From assembly GCA_005879675.1 (NCBI GenBank), contig VBJE01000040.1, positions 1 through 32,217 of the forward strand: 32,217 nucleotides of DNA, written 5' to 3'. The position numbers and the translations under genes are program-made. Positions within the stretch are counted from its first letter, which is position 1. Each line of letters starts with the position of its first letter. Shown here in pieces: positions 1 through 6,302 of this stretch. The stretch is from Chloroflexota bacterium. GTDB taxonomy: Bacteria > Chloroflexota > Dormibacteria > Dormibacterales > Dormibacteraceae. The notes beneath the pieces are model-generated. The model was given only the letters and a program-made list of their open reading frames with translations. It was not told the DNA's origin and did no database searches.

Positions 1-1
1 G

Positions 2-76
2 AAGATCGTCGACAGCCGCAAGCAGGACGCGTATCGCCTCTACCAGGAGTTCCTGGACGACAAGAAAAAGGCCTGA
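2..76 (+). CDS. C-terminal end of an unidentified protein (partial)
   Basis: An open frame enters from the left edge and stops at TGA 74-76, leaving 24 residues that end in Asp-Asp-Lys-Lys-Lys-Ala. The tail is charged and probably helical, with the GC-rich codon use of its neighbours. It is too short to assign to a family. The next gene starts 34 bases downstream on the same strand. Confidence 0.5.
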   Translation, partial: KIVDSRKQDAYRLYQEFLDDKKKA

Positions 77-98
77 GGCCACGGGTGCGCGGGCGAAT

Positions 99-104
99 TA
101 GTAT
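99..104 (+). promoter_or_regulatory. Possible -10 box just before the cyclic-nucleotide-binding gene
   Basis: TAGTAT lies in a short AT-rich island of otherwise GC-rich DNA and ends 6 bases before the GTG at 111. That spacing would put transcription start at or next to the start codon, as on leaderless messages. No convincing -35 or Shine-Dalgarno is visible. This is inferred from one hexamer and its position. Confidence 0.3.
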
Positions 105-110
105 TTTGCC

Positions 111-509
111 GTGAGCGAGCTCAAGGACGCCAAGCTCCTGAAGGGCATCCCGGAATCCGAGATCCGTTCCATCGAGAGGCAGGTCAAGACCGTGCGTCAT
201 CCGGCCGGCCACGAGATCGTGCTCCGGGGCGAGGGCGGCGTGGGGTTCATGATCATCACCGACGGCACCGTCACCGTGAAGACGGTCACGGGCAAGAATC
301 GCAAGCTGGGTCCCGGAGACTCTTTCGGGGAGATGGCTCTTCTCGACCAAGAGGGCCGCAGCGCGACCATCACCGCGGACACAGACGTGACCATGGCCAG
401 CATCCCGGAGTGGAACTTCAAGCCGTTCTTGAAGGAGCACCCGGAGGTCGCCTACCGGCTCCTGCAGACGATGAGCCGGCGCATCCGCCAGGCCGAGGCG
501 GACGAGTAG
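111..509 (+). CDS. Stand-alone cyclic nucleotide-binding domain protein
   Basis: The 132-residue protein is a single CRP/PKA-type cyclic nucleotide-binding domain with no DNA-binding or membrane segment. The phosphate-binding cassette is visible around residues 70-86 as FGEMALL followed by GRSAT; family members use the Glu and Arg there to hold the ribose and cyclic phosphate, so ligand binding is likely retained. A C-terminal helix follows. The start is GTG 111; no Shine-Dalgarno is seen. By family knowledge it could be a cAMP or cGMP sensor partner. A class III cyclase is encoded at 27305-29494, but a functional link is inference. The ligand and output cannot be read from sequence. Confidence 0.85.
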   Translation: MSELKDAKLLKGIPESEIRSIERQVKTVRHPAGHEIVLRGEGGVGFMIITDGTVTVKTVTGKNRKLGPGDSFGEMALLDQEGRSATITADTDVTMASIPEWNFKPFLKEHPEVAYRLLQTMSRRIRQAEADE

Positions 510-593
510 CGAGCCGGCTAGGCCGGCCTGAGCGCCTGCCGAGCGAGCACGAAAGCGGCCGCTCCGCCCGCGAGCGTCAGGCGGCGCTCGCGA

Positions 594-1175
594 TCAAGCG
601 GATGCTGGGCGGTAGGTCGCGATGATCACGCCCTTGGTCGTCGGCACGCTGTCGACGAGTTGCAGCGTGGCGAAAGTCCCGTTGGCGAACAGCCGCCGGC
701 CGGTCCCCAGGACGAGCGGATGGATCAGGAGCAGGTACTCGTCGATCAGGTTCCGGGGCATTAGCGAGGCGACGAGATCTCCGCTGCCGAGAATCGCGAT
801 GTTGCCGTCCGACCGCTCTTTCAGCTCCGCCACGGCATCGGCGGCGTCGCCCTTCAAGAGCGTCGAGTTCATCCAGGGCAAAGGCTCCTGGAGGGTCCGC
901 GACGCGACATATTTCTGCGTCTTGTTGAGGACTTCGGTGTAGGGATTGTCCTTGCGGTTCGGCCACACCGAATAGAAGTCGAGGTAGGTTCGCCGGCCGA
1001 GAAGGATCGAGCCCTCTCGTGCCATGCTCTTGCCCATCTCGGCGGCCATCACCTGGTCGCTGTAGGGGATCCCCCAGCCGCCGTACTCGAAGCCGCCGCG
1101 CGTGTCCTCGTCGGGTCGTCCGGGCGACTGCATCACCCCGTCGAGCGTGAGGCTGCAAACGACGCTCAGCGTCAA
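594..1175 (-). CDS. Dihydrofolate reductase family protein (RibD C-terminal-like)
   Basis: This 193-residue protein has the pattern of the RibD-C/DHFR-like family found in many soil bacteria: an N-terminal strand followed by a conserved Leu-Asp-Gly-Val, a mid-protein ILLGRRTY, and a C-terminal half with ILGSGDL and LIHPLVLGTGRRLF. Members bind NADPH and reduce pterin- or pyrimidine-like substrates, but most are unassigned. The TTG start at 1175 overlaps the stop of the upstream hydrolase gene as TTGA, which supports this start and translational coupling. The substrate is unknown; it need not be a true folate enzyme. Confidence 0.88.
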   Translation of the reverse strand: MTLSVVCSLTLDGVMQSPGRPDEDTRGGFEYGGWGIPYSDQVMAAEMGKSMAREGSILLGRRTYLDFYSVWPNRKDNPYTEVLNKTQKYVASRTLQEPLPWMNSTLLKGDAADAVAELKERSDGNIAILGSGDLVASLMPRNLIDEYLLLIHPLVLGTGRRLFANGTFATLQLVDSVPTTKGVIIATYRPASA

Positions 1176-2296
1176 TTGGCGCTTGCCATCACCAGGCCGG
1201 CGATCTCCGCCGAGGCGCTGAAGTCCTGCGTCAGGCGGTTCTTGGTCAGGGCGAAGGCGATCCCGGTCGCCGTGTCGCCGAAGGCGAAGCTACCGCCGAC
1301 ACCTCCTACGCCAAACGACGTCGCGGGGTCCTGCGGCGGCCGGCCGGGCACCCCGATCGCATATCCCAGCCCCCAGGTCGTGGGCATTCCGAAAATCTCG
1401 TCGACCCCGCTCACCGGCGCGGTCGTCGCCTCGCGCAGGCGGGCCGGTGAGATGAGCCGAACACCGTCGACCTCGCCGAGCAAGGCGGCGTACATGCGCG
1501 CGATCGCGCGGGCGGACGTCTTGCCTCCGGCCGGGATGTCCGCCGCCAACGTGTCCGGTCGATTGCCGAACGCCGCGTTGGGCATCAGGGACATCGGCGC
1601 GGCCTTGAACATCGGCAGGTCGGGCGGCATTGGCGGCATCTGGAAGTCGGGTGGCATCGGCGCGTCCTCGAGCACCGCCAACCGGGGATGCTCGGCGCGC
1701 GGCATGCCGAAGTACAGCTCCTTGGCGATGCCCAGCGGCTCCGTCACCTCAGCGCGCAAGACCTGCGCCAGCGGCTTGCCGGCGGCGAGCCGGACGATCC
1801 CGCCGGCGATGTAGCCGAACGTATAGGCGTGGTAGCCGATCTTGGTCCCCGGTTCCCACCAGAGCTCTGCGTCGGCGACCGCCGCGCACATCTTGTGCCA
1901 GTTGCAGAGGTCTTCGATCGTCGTCGTCAACGGGATGCCCGGTACGCCGGCCGTGTGGTTGAGGACGTGGCGGATCGTGACGCCCTGCTTGCCGTGGGCG
2001 CCGAACTCGGGCCAGATCTCGGCCACCGGGGTCTCGTAGCCGAACGCCCCGCGCTCGGCCAGCATGTGCACCAGGGTCGAGAGCGCCGCCTTGCAGACCG
2101 AGTAGCAGTAGAACGGGGTCTCAGACGCGACCTTCCGTCCCGTGCTGGGATCGGCGACGCCGGCCACGGCGTCCACGATCTGGACACCATGGCGGTAGAC
2201 CGCGACCTGGAGGCCGCGCTCGCGGCCGGATTCGACCATCTCGTCGAGGGCGTTCTGGACCTGCGCCTGGAGATTGACCGTCTTTGTCTTGCTCAT
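1172..2296 (-). CDS. Beta-lactamase-fold serine hydrolase (esterase/class C-like)
   Basis: The 374-residue protein belongs to the beta-lactamase/penicillin-binding-protein-like superfamily (COG1680). The SxxK nucleophile motif appears as Ser-Val-Cys-Lys near residue 66, the Tyr motif as GYHAYTFGY near residue 153, and the third motif as the Gly-rich GVGGVGGSFAF near residue 330. This combination is typical of EstB-like esterases rather than true antibiotic resistance enzymes. No signal peptide is obvious, suggesting a cytoplasmic enzyme. It is first in a two-gene unit with the downstream reductase-like gene (4-nt overlap) and lies just beyond the terminator of the preceding small gene. The substrate is unknown. 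Confidence 0.9.
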   Translation of the reverse strand: MSKTKTVNLQAQVQNALDEMVESGRERGLQVAVYRHGVQIVDAVAGVADPSTGRKVASETPFYCYSVCKAALSTLVHMLAERGAFGYETPVAEIWPEFGAHGKQGVTIRHVLNHTAGVPGIPLTTTIEDLCNWHKMCAAVADAELWWEPGTKIGYHAYTFGYIAGGIVRLAAGKPLAQVLRAEVTEPLGIAKELYFGMPRAEHPRLAVLEDAPMPPDFQMPPMPPDLPMFKAAPMSLMPNAAFGNRPDTLAADIPAGGKTSARAIARMYAALLGEVDGVRLISPARLREATTAPVSGVDEIFGMPTTWGLGYAIGVPGRPPQDPATSFGVGGVGGSFAFGDTATGIAFALTKNRLTQDFSASAEIAGLVMASAN

Positions 2297-2341
2297 GTCT
2301 GTTCAGACCAGTCCCGTGGCCAAAACTAATCGTTCCCCGGG

Positions 2342-2374
2342 CAAAAAGAAGGCCGGGCTCGATCAAGCCCGGCC
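2342..2374 (-). terminator. Rho-independent terminator after the 104-residue unknown gene
   Basis: On the minus strand a 9-bp GC-rich perfect stem (GGCCGGGCT at 2351-2359 pairing with AGCCCGGCC at 2366-2374, 6-nt loop) is followed by TTCTTTTT. It begins 17 bases after the stop codon of the minus-strand gene at 2392-2706 and separates that gene from the downstream hydrolase gene starting at 2296. Confidence 0.88.
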
Positions 2375-2391
2375 CGGGTTGGCGGACCTGC

Positions 2392-2706
2392 CTACTCGTC
2401 CTCGATCTGGTTGTACATGAGGCTGTCCTGGATCTCGTACAGAGCGTCCATCGCCTCCATGACCGAGGCCGGCTTGGCCTGCGCCAGCACGGTGACCTCC
2501 GGCGACTCCTCGATCACCTTGTTGATGGCGACCGAGAGCACCGGCGGCATCTGCCGCTGGTCGGCCAGGTTCAACATCTCGAGCTCGTTGAGGAGCTTGT
2601 CGATGTAGTGCATCTTGTTCCGGCGGGCGTACTTGGCCCGCTGGATCCGGCGCTCCCGAGCGGTCATGTGCTCGATGGCCCGGCTCGCCTGCTTGATCAT
2701 GGGCAT
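2392..2706 (-). CDS. Small conserved-looking protein of unknown function
   Basis: The product has 104 residues. The N-terminal 40 are strongly basic and rich in Arg/Lys (TARERRIQRAKYARRNK), the middle is helical, and the last 15 are acidic, ending in Glu-Asp-Glu. No cysteines, membrane segment or signal peptide are present, and I do not recognise the family. The gene has unusually clear signals: a GGAGGAG ribosome-binding site about 9 bases before ATG 2706, a TTGACA-type promoter at 2729-2756, and a strong terminator at 2342-2374. It is therefore probably an independently expressed, perhaps abundant, small protein. It is divergent from the SufR-like regulator gene, with 96 bases between the two starts. 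Confidence 0.75.
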   Translation of the reverse strand: MPMIKQASRAIEHMTARERRIQRAKYARRNKMHYIDKLLNELEMLNLADQRQMPPVLSVAINKVIEESPEVTVLAQAKPASVMEAMDALYEIQDSLMYNQIEDE

Positions 2707-2728
2707 TCCCTCTATCTCCTCCGCTAGC

Positions 2729-2756
2729 AGTTTACGGGGCAGGAAAGATTTGTCAA
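2729..2756 (-). promoter_or_regulatory. Sigma70-type promoter for the 104-residue gene
   Basis: Read on the minus strand, a perfect -35 TTGACA (2756-2751) is separated by 16 bases from TAAACT (2734-2729, four of six matches to TATAAT). Transcription would begin near 2722, so the leader would be about 16 nt and begin close to the GGAGGAG ribosome-binding site. The position in the divergent intergenic region makes control by the adjacent SufR-like regulator possible. Confidence 0.55.
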
Positions 2757-2802
2757 GGACACCCTGTAATAAATCGATTTAGCCCTTCGGGCCTGTGCTA
2801 GA

Positions 2803-3462
2803 GTGGCCCGCAAGCGACCGGATGTGGGGCTCATGATCGCCGGCCGTTCGACCCGCATGGAAGTCCTCGAGCTGCTTCGGCGCAAGGGCCGATCCAGCGC
2901 GGAAACGATCGCCAGCGATCTCGGCGTCACCCCCAACGCCGTCCGCCAGCACCTGACCAACCTGGAGCGGGACGGGCTGGTCGTGAGCCACCCCGAGCGA
3001 AGCGGACGCGGGCGGCCGTCCCTGCTCTTCGCCCTGACCGAACGCGCCGACTCGGTCTTCCCCAAGCGCTATGGGCAGCTGGCGACCATGGTCCTCCAGG
3101 AGGTCCAGGAGATGGGCGGGCCCGAGGCGCTGGACGAGGTTTTCGCCCGGGTCGCCGCCCGGCACGCGACGGCAATCGAGGGCGACCTGATCGGGCTCGA
3201 CTTCGAGGCGAAGCTCGACCGCGTGGTGAGGTGGATCGGCCGGGCCGGCACCCTGGTCGAGCAGACCGAGGGCCCGGAGGGCATCCAGGTGACGATCCAC
3301 AACTGTCCCTTCCGCAACACCGCCCTCAAGTTCCCGCAGGTCTGCACGATCACGCCCCAGCTCATCTCGCGGCTGACGGGCGCGGCCATCTCGCAGTCGG
3401 ACTCCATCCATCGCCGCGATCCTTACTGCTCCTTTGTCGTCCAGCGACCTACCGACTCTTAG
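2803..3462 (+). CDS. SufR-like winged-helix regulator with C-terminal cysteines
   Basis: The 219-residue protein has an N-terminal winged helix-turn-helix (about residues 17-75; recognition region TPNAVRQHLTNLERDGLV) and an effector domain of the COG2345 type. The C-terminal part holds Cys168 and Cys181, spaced CX12C exactly as in SufR iron-sulfur sensors, plus Cys209. The third ligand position of classical SufR is an Ala here. By family analogy it may sense Fe-S status, but no suf genes are in this window. GTG 2803 is the longest start; ATG 2833 is possible. The downstream epimerase gene overlaps its 3' end by 29 bases. Confidence 0.8.
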   Translation: MARKRPDVGLMIAGRSTRMEVLELLRRKGRSSAETIASDLGVTPNAVRQHLTNLERDGLVVSHPERSGRGRPSLLFALTERADSVFPKRYGQLATMVLQEVQEMGGPEALDEVFARVAARHATAIEGDLIGLDFEAKLDRVVRWIGRAGTLVEQTEGPEGIQVTIHNCPFRNTALKFPQVCTITPQLISRLTGAAISQSDSIHRRDPYCSFVVQRPTDS

Positions 3463-4099
3463 CAGCTCCCAGGTCAAGCAGGTCGACGCCCTGGCCGAGG
3501 AGCGCTTCGGCATCCCGGTCGAGTGGCTGATGGAGGCGGCGGGCTGGCAGGTCGCCAGGCTTGTGGAAAGTCGAGCCGCTGTCCTCTGCGGCGTCGGCAA
3601 CAACGCGGGCGATGGGCTCGCGGCGGCCAGGCACCTGCACCGCTGGGGCCGGCTCGCGTCGGTCTCATGTCTCGACGCCGCCAGGCTCCGTGGTCCAGCG
3701 GCTCGCGAGCTCCAGGCGCTGCGCGGCGCCGGGATCGAGGTCGAGGATGATCTCCGGCTCGACGGCGCCGAGGTCATCGTCGACGCGATCTTCGGCACCG
3801 GCCTGTCGCGCGCGCCCGAGGGCCGTTTCGCGGAGTGGATCGAGGCGATCAACGCCTCGGGGAAGACGGTGTTCTCGGTGGACGTCCCCTCGGGTCTCGA
3901 CGCGGAGACCGGCGTCGCCTACGCTCCAACTGTGAGGGCCGACGTCACGATCGCCTTGGGGCTGCCGAAGCCCGGCCTGTCGATGCTCCCTGGGCGAGTC
4001 ATCGTCGCCGACATCGGCGTGCCCCTGGAGGCGTACGTGGGAGCCGGCGTGGTGGTGCCGCCGGACATGTTCGCCCGCGGGGACGTCGTCCGCCTTTGA
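3434..4099 (+). CDS. nnrE: NAD(P)H-hydrate epimerase (YjeF N-terminal domain)
   Basis: This enzyme interconverts the R and S forms of hydrated NAD(P)H so that a dehydratase can repair it. The 221-residue protein shows the hallmark GVGNNAGDGL glycine loop (near residue 53), DAIFGTGL, and SVDVPSGLDAETG (near residue 150), which carries the catalytic Asp region. It consists of the epimerase domain alone; the C-terminal ADP/ATP-dependent dehydratase domain often fused to it is absent and not seen elsewhere in the window. Translation probably starts at TTG 3434 inside the regulator gene, and its stop overlaps the next start as TTGA. Co-translation with a SufR-like regulator and an exonuclease is unusual company. 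Confidence 0.9.
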   Translation: MSSSDLPTLSSSQVKQVDALAEERFGIPVEWLMEAAGWQVARLVESRAAVLCGVGNNAGDGLAAARHLHRWGRLASVSCLDAARLRGPAARELQALRGAGIEVEDDLRLDGAEVIVDAIFGTGLSRAPEGRFAEWIEAINASGKTVFSVDVPSGLDAETGVAYAPTVRADVTIALGLPKPGLSMLPGRVIVADIGVPLEAYVGAGVVVPPDMFARGDVVRL

Positions 4100-5061
4100 C
4101 CCGCGAGGTCGTCTGGGACCACGGCGTCGCGCTGCCGGGCCACCGCCTCTGGCTCGACCCACTCGTGGTCCGCAACTTCGCGTTCATATCCCACGCTCAC
4201 ACCGACCACGCCCGCAGGCATAAGGAGGCGCTGCTCACGCCCCAGACCCTGGCCCTGATTCCGCCCGAACGCCGACCGCGTGGCTGGCGGATGCTGGGAT
4301 TCGGCGAGACCATGCGCCGCGGCGACGGCACGGTGACGCTATATCCGGCCGGACACATGCTCGGCTCGGCGCAGCTGCACTTCCAGCACGACGGCTGGTC
4401 GGTCCTCTACACGGGAGACATCAAGCTCCGGCAGCCAGGTCGAGTGGAGACACCGGTGCCGAGCGCCGACGTCCTGATCATGGAGACGACCTACGGCCGC
4501 CCGCACTTCCGCTTTGGCGACCCCGACGAGACGCTGGAGCTCATCGCCCGGTGGTGCCGGCGCGCCCTGGACAGTCGCGTGACCCCGGTTCTGCTCTGCC
4601 ACGCGCTCGGCAAGACCGAGGAGATGATGCTCGCGCTCGCGCAGTACGGGTTCGCGTTCGCCCTGGAAAAACGCTGCGTGCCCTGCGCACGGCAGTACGC
4701 GATGGCCGGGCGCTCGCTGCCGGACTGGATCGAGCTCGATGGCGAGCCTGTCAACGACCGCGTCGTCATCGCGCCGCCGGTGGGCAAGGACGATGTCCGC
4801 CGGCTTGGCCGGTACCGGACGGCCTTGATCTCTGGTTGGGCGAAGGACCCGGACTTCGCCCGCCTGTTCGGCGCCGACGCAACCTTCGACCTGTCCGACC
4901 ATTGCGACTTCGACGAGCTGATGGAGGTGGTCGAACGCTCGGGCGCGAAGCAGGTCTACACCGTGCATGGCTTTACCGAGGATTTCGCCCGCTCCCTGCG
5001 CCGCAAGGGCGTCAAGGCCTGGGCCCTAGAGGCGAACGAGCAGCTCGCTCTCGCCCTGTAG
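4096..5061 (+). CDS. MBL-fold exonuclease-like protein of the ligase-associated type
   Basis: The 321-residue protein has a metallo-beta-lactamase fold with the metal motif HAHTDH at residues 33-38, a PAGHMLGSAQL segment, YTGDIK, and a C-terminal DLSDHCDFDEL and VHGF, matching the short YSH1-like family (COG1236) often annotated as DNA ligase-associated exonuclease. Such enzymes are thought to trim DNA ends with an ATP-dependent ligase. A ligase is encoded 1.2 kb downstream at 6303-7958, which supports this, although three minus-strand genes intervene. The TTG start at 4096 overlaps the nnrE stop (TTGA). Its 3' end overlaps the convergent membrane protein gene by 36 bases. Nuclease activity is inferred from family. 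Confidence 0.85.
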   Translation: MTREVVWDHGVALPGHRLWLDPLVVRNFAFISHAHTDHARRHKEALLTPQTLALIPPERRPRGWRMLGFGETMRRGDGTVTLYPAGHMLGSAQLHFQHDGWSVLYTGDIKLRQPGRVETPVPSADVLIMETTYGRPHFRFGDPDETLELIARWCRRALDSRVTPVLLCHALGKTEEMMLALAQYGFAFALEKRCVPCARQYAMAGRSLPDWIELDGEPVNDRVVIAPPVGKDDVRRLGRYRTALISGWAKDPDFARLFGADATFDLSDHCDFDELMEVVERSGAKQVYTVHGFTEDFARSLRRKGVKAWALEANEQLALAL

Positions 5062-5781
5062 TTCCGGCGCCTGTGGCGGCTTCCTGACGGCGAGCCTGAC
5101 CAGCAGCAGCAAGAACCCGCCCGTGATCCCGCCGTAGATCAATCCGACGATCGCGCTGCCCACGACGGCCTGGACGAGCATGTTCATACCGGACAGGTTT
5201 CCCGGGATCAGGCCGACGAGAAAAATCGCACCGAGCACGACGCCCATGGCCACGAGCCACAGCGGAACAGCGGATCGACGGCCAAGCATGTCCGCAAGCA
5301 CCAGGCCCTGACCAAGGCTGAGGATCGCCCAGAAACCAAAGCCGATGACGGCCGGCATCTGATCTCTGAACCAGTAGATGGCGACGAAGTCTTCGACCAC
5401 GAACAGGGCCACCGAGGTCGGTATCCAGGCGGTGGCGGCGGCCGACCGATAGTTCAGCACCACGCGCAGCACGACGTACTGAAGTGAGGTGATGGCCAGG
5501 GCAGTCAGAGCATTAGCGGCGAGCTCAAGGTCGTCGCTGGACGGCGGCACGTCGATGGTGCGAAGCAGACCCCACAGGGCGTCAAGGCCGGTGACCAGCG
5601 CGAGGGCAAGCATCACGCCGAAGATCGCGGCAAACGTCCATGCGCACCACAAGAACAGCCCGCCGTGACGGCGGCGAGCCGCGTCTAGCGCAGCGCCCAG
5701 CCCGACCGGAGCACCGCCCGACGCAGGTCGTGGTCGCCGGCGGCCGCGTCGCTGAGCTTTGTCAGCAATAGGTCGACCCAC
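5026..5781 (-). CDS. Multi-pass membrane protein of unknown function
   Basis: The product has up to 251 residues with about six hydrophobic segments, starting near residue 42 (FLWCAWTFAAIFGVMLALAL) and ending with a Gly-rich helix and a polar tail. No catalytic motif is recognised. The ATG at 5781 would overlap the upstream zinc-ribbon gene by 97 bases, and the first 25 residues are very Arg-rich, as expected of a shadow of that gene, so the real start may lie nearer 5700. It is the last of three minus-strand genes. The pairing of a zinc-ribbon protein with a membrane protein suggests a joint role that I cannot name. Confidence 0.7.
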   Translation of the reverse strand: MGRPIADKAQRRGRRRPRPASGGAPVGLGAALDAARRRHGGLFLWCAWTFAAIFGVMLALALVTGLDALWGLLRTIDVPPSSDDLELAANALTALAITSLQYVVLRVVLNYRSAAATAWIPTSVALFVVEDFVAIYWFRDQMPAVIGFGFWAILSLGQGLVLADMLGRRSAVPLWLVAMGVVLGAIFLVGLIPGNLSGMNMLVQAVVGSAIVGLIYGGITGGFLLLLVRLAVRKPPQAPELQGESELLVRL

Positions 5782-6041
5782 GCCGCCAGCTCGACGGCCG
5801 GCGCGAGCTCGAGGACTTCGTTCTTGACCCGGGCGCGAAAGCTGCGCCCGTCGACCTCGATCGCCAGCTCGGTGATCGGCCCGCGGTTCAGGTGGCCGCG
5901 CTTGGCCTGCGCGATGGGCAGGCGCTCGACCAGGTAGTCGAGAAGCTCGTCAGGCTGATCGTGCTCGACGAGGGGCGCGTGGCAGAAGACGCACGCGTCG
6001 TCGATGGGCAAAGCAGGGGCGGAACAGACTGTGCAATTCAT
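5685..6041 (-). CDS. Zinc-ribbon protein of unknown function
   Basis: The 118-residue protein begins with a compact zinc ribbon, CX2C-X10-CX2C at Cys3, Cys6, Cys17 and Cys20. A region of about 95 residues follows that includes alternating charged strands (ELAIEVDGRSFRARVK) and a helical end. No membrane segment is present. The zinc ribbon suggests a scaffold or nucleic-acid/protein contact role, but nothing specific can be assigned. ATG 6041 is the natural start because Cys3 follows directly. It lies between a Cys-rich small gene and the membrane protein gene on the same strand, probably one transcript. Confidence 0.7.
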   Translation of the reverse strand: MNCTVCSAPALPIDDACVFCHAPLVEHDQPDELLDYLVERLPIAQAKRGHLNRGPITELAIEVDGRSFRARVKNEVLELAPAVELAAWVDLLLTKLSDAAAGDHDLRRAVLRSGWALR

Positions 6042-6068
6042 TGGTATGGCGGGTACCAGGGCGGTTAT

Positions 6069-6281
6069 TCAGTCGGTGTAGCGGGTAATTGTGCGGTCTT
6101 CGCGCCGTTTTTCAGCCTGGTATAACGGGCAATCCTCGAAATTCCGTACGCAGATGGGTGGGCTGTCAGCAAGCGTGTACTTACGCTTGGAGCGGTGGTC
6201 GACGTGGCAGTCGAACCGATAGATGCGCAGGGGACCACGGGTGTCCTTCACCAGTTCCTCGAGATACGGGCACCTTCGCAT
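6069..6281 (-). CDS. Small Cys-rich protein (possible metal or Fe-S site)
   Basis: The 70-residue protein has four cysteines at positions 4, 25, 44 and 51, with the sub-motifs CPYLEE at the N-terminus and CVRNFEDCPLY near the C-terminus. Cysteines followed by Pro and an aromatic residue are typical of small proteins that hold a zinc ion or Fe-S cluster, but I do not recognise the family. The tail is rich in Arg, Glu and Asp. The gene is divergent from the DNA ligase gene with 21 bases between the starts, so the two probably share a control region. Metal binding is an inference from the cysteines. Confidence 0.65.
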   Translation of the reverse strand: MRRCPYLEELVKDTRGPLRIYRFDCHVDHRSKRKYTLADSPPICVRNFEDCPLYQAEKRREDRTITRYTD

Positions 6282-6302
6282 CCCGACTTACGATAGGTCA
6301 CC

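Noticed and set aside
1172-2296. Antibiotic-resistance beta-lactamase
   Set aside because: The motifs fit EstB-like esterases, and no signal peptide is visible; resistance cannot be claimed.
2779-3852. Minus-strand open frame opposite the regulator and epimerase genes
   Set aside because: Both plus-strand genes have strong family motifs; the antisense product has none.
3835-4095. Extended start for the MBL exonuclease
   Set aside because: The upstream codons read Arg/Gly-rich nonsense inside nnrE, while TTG 4096 gives the family N-terminus and a TTGA overlap.
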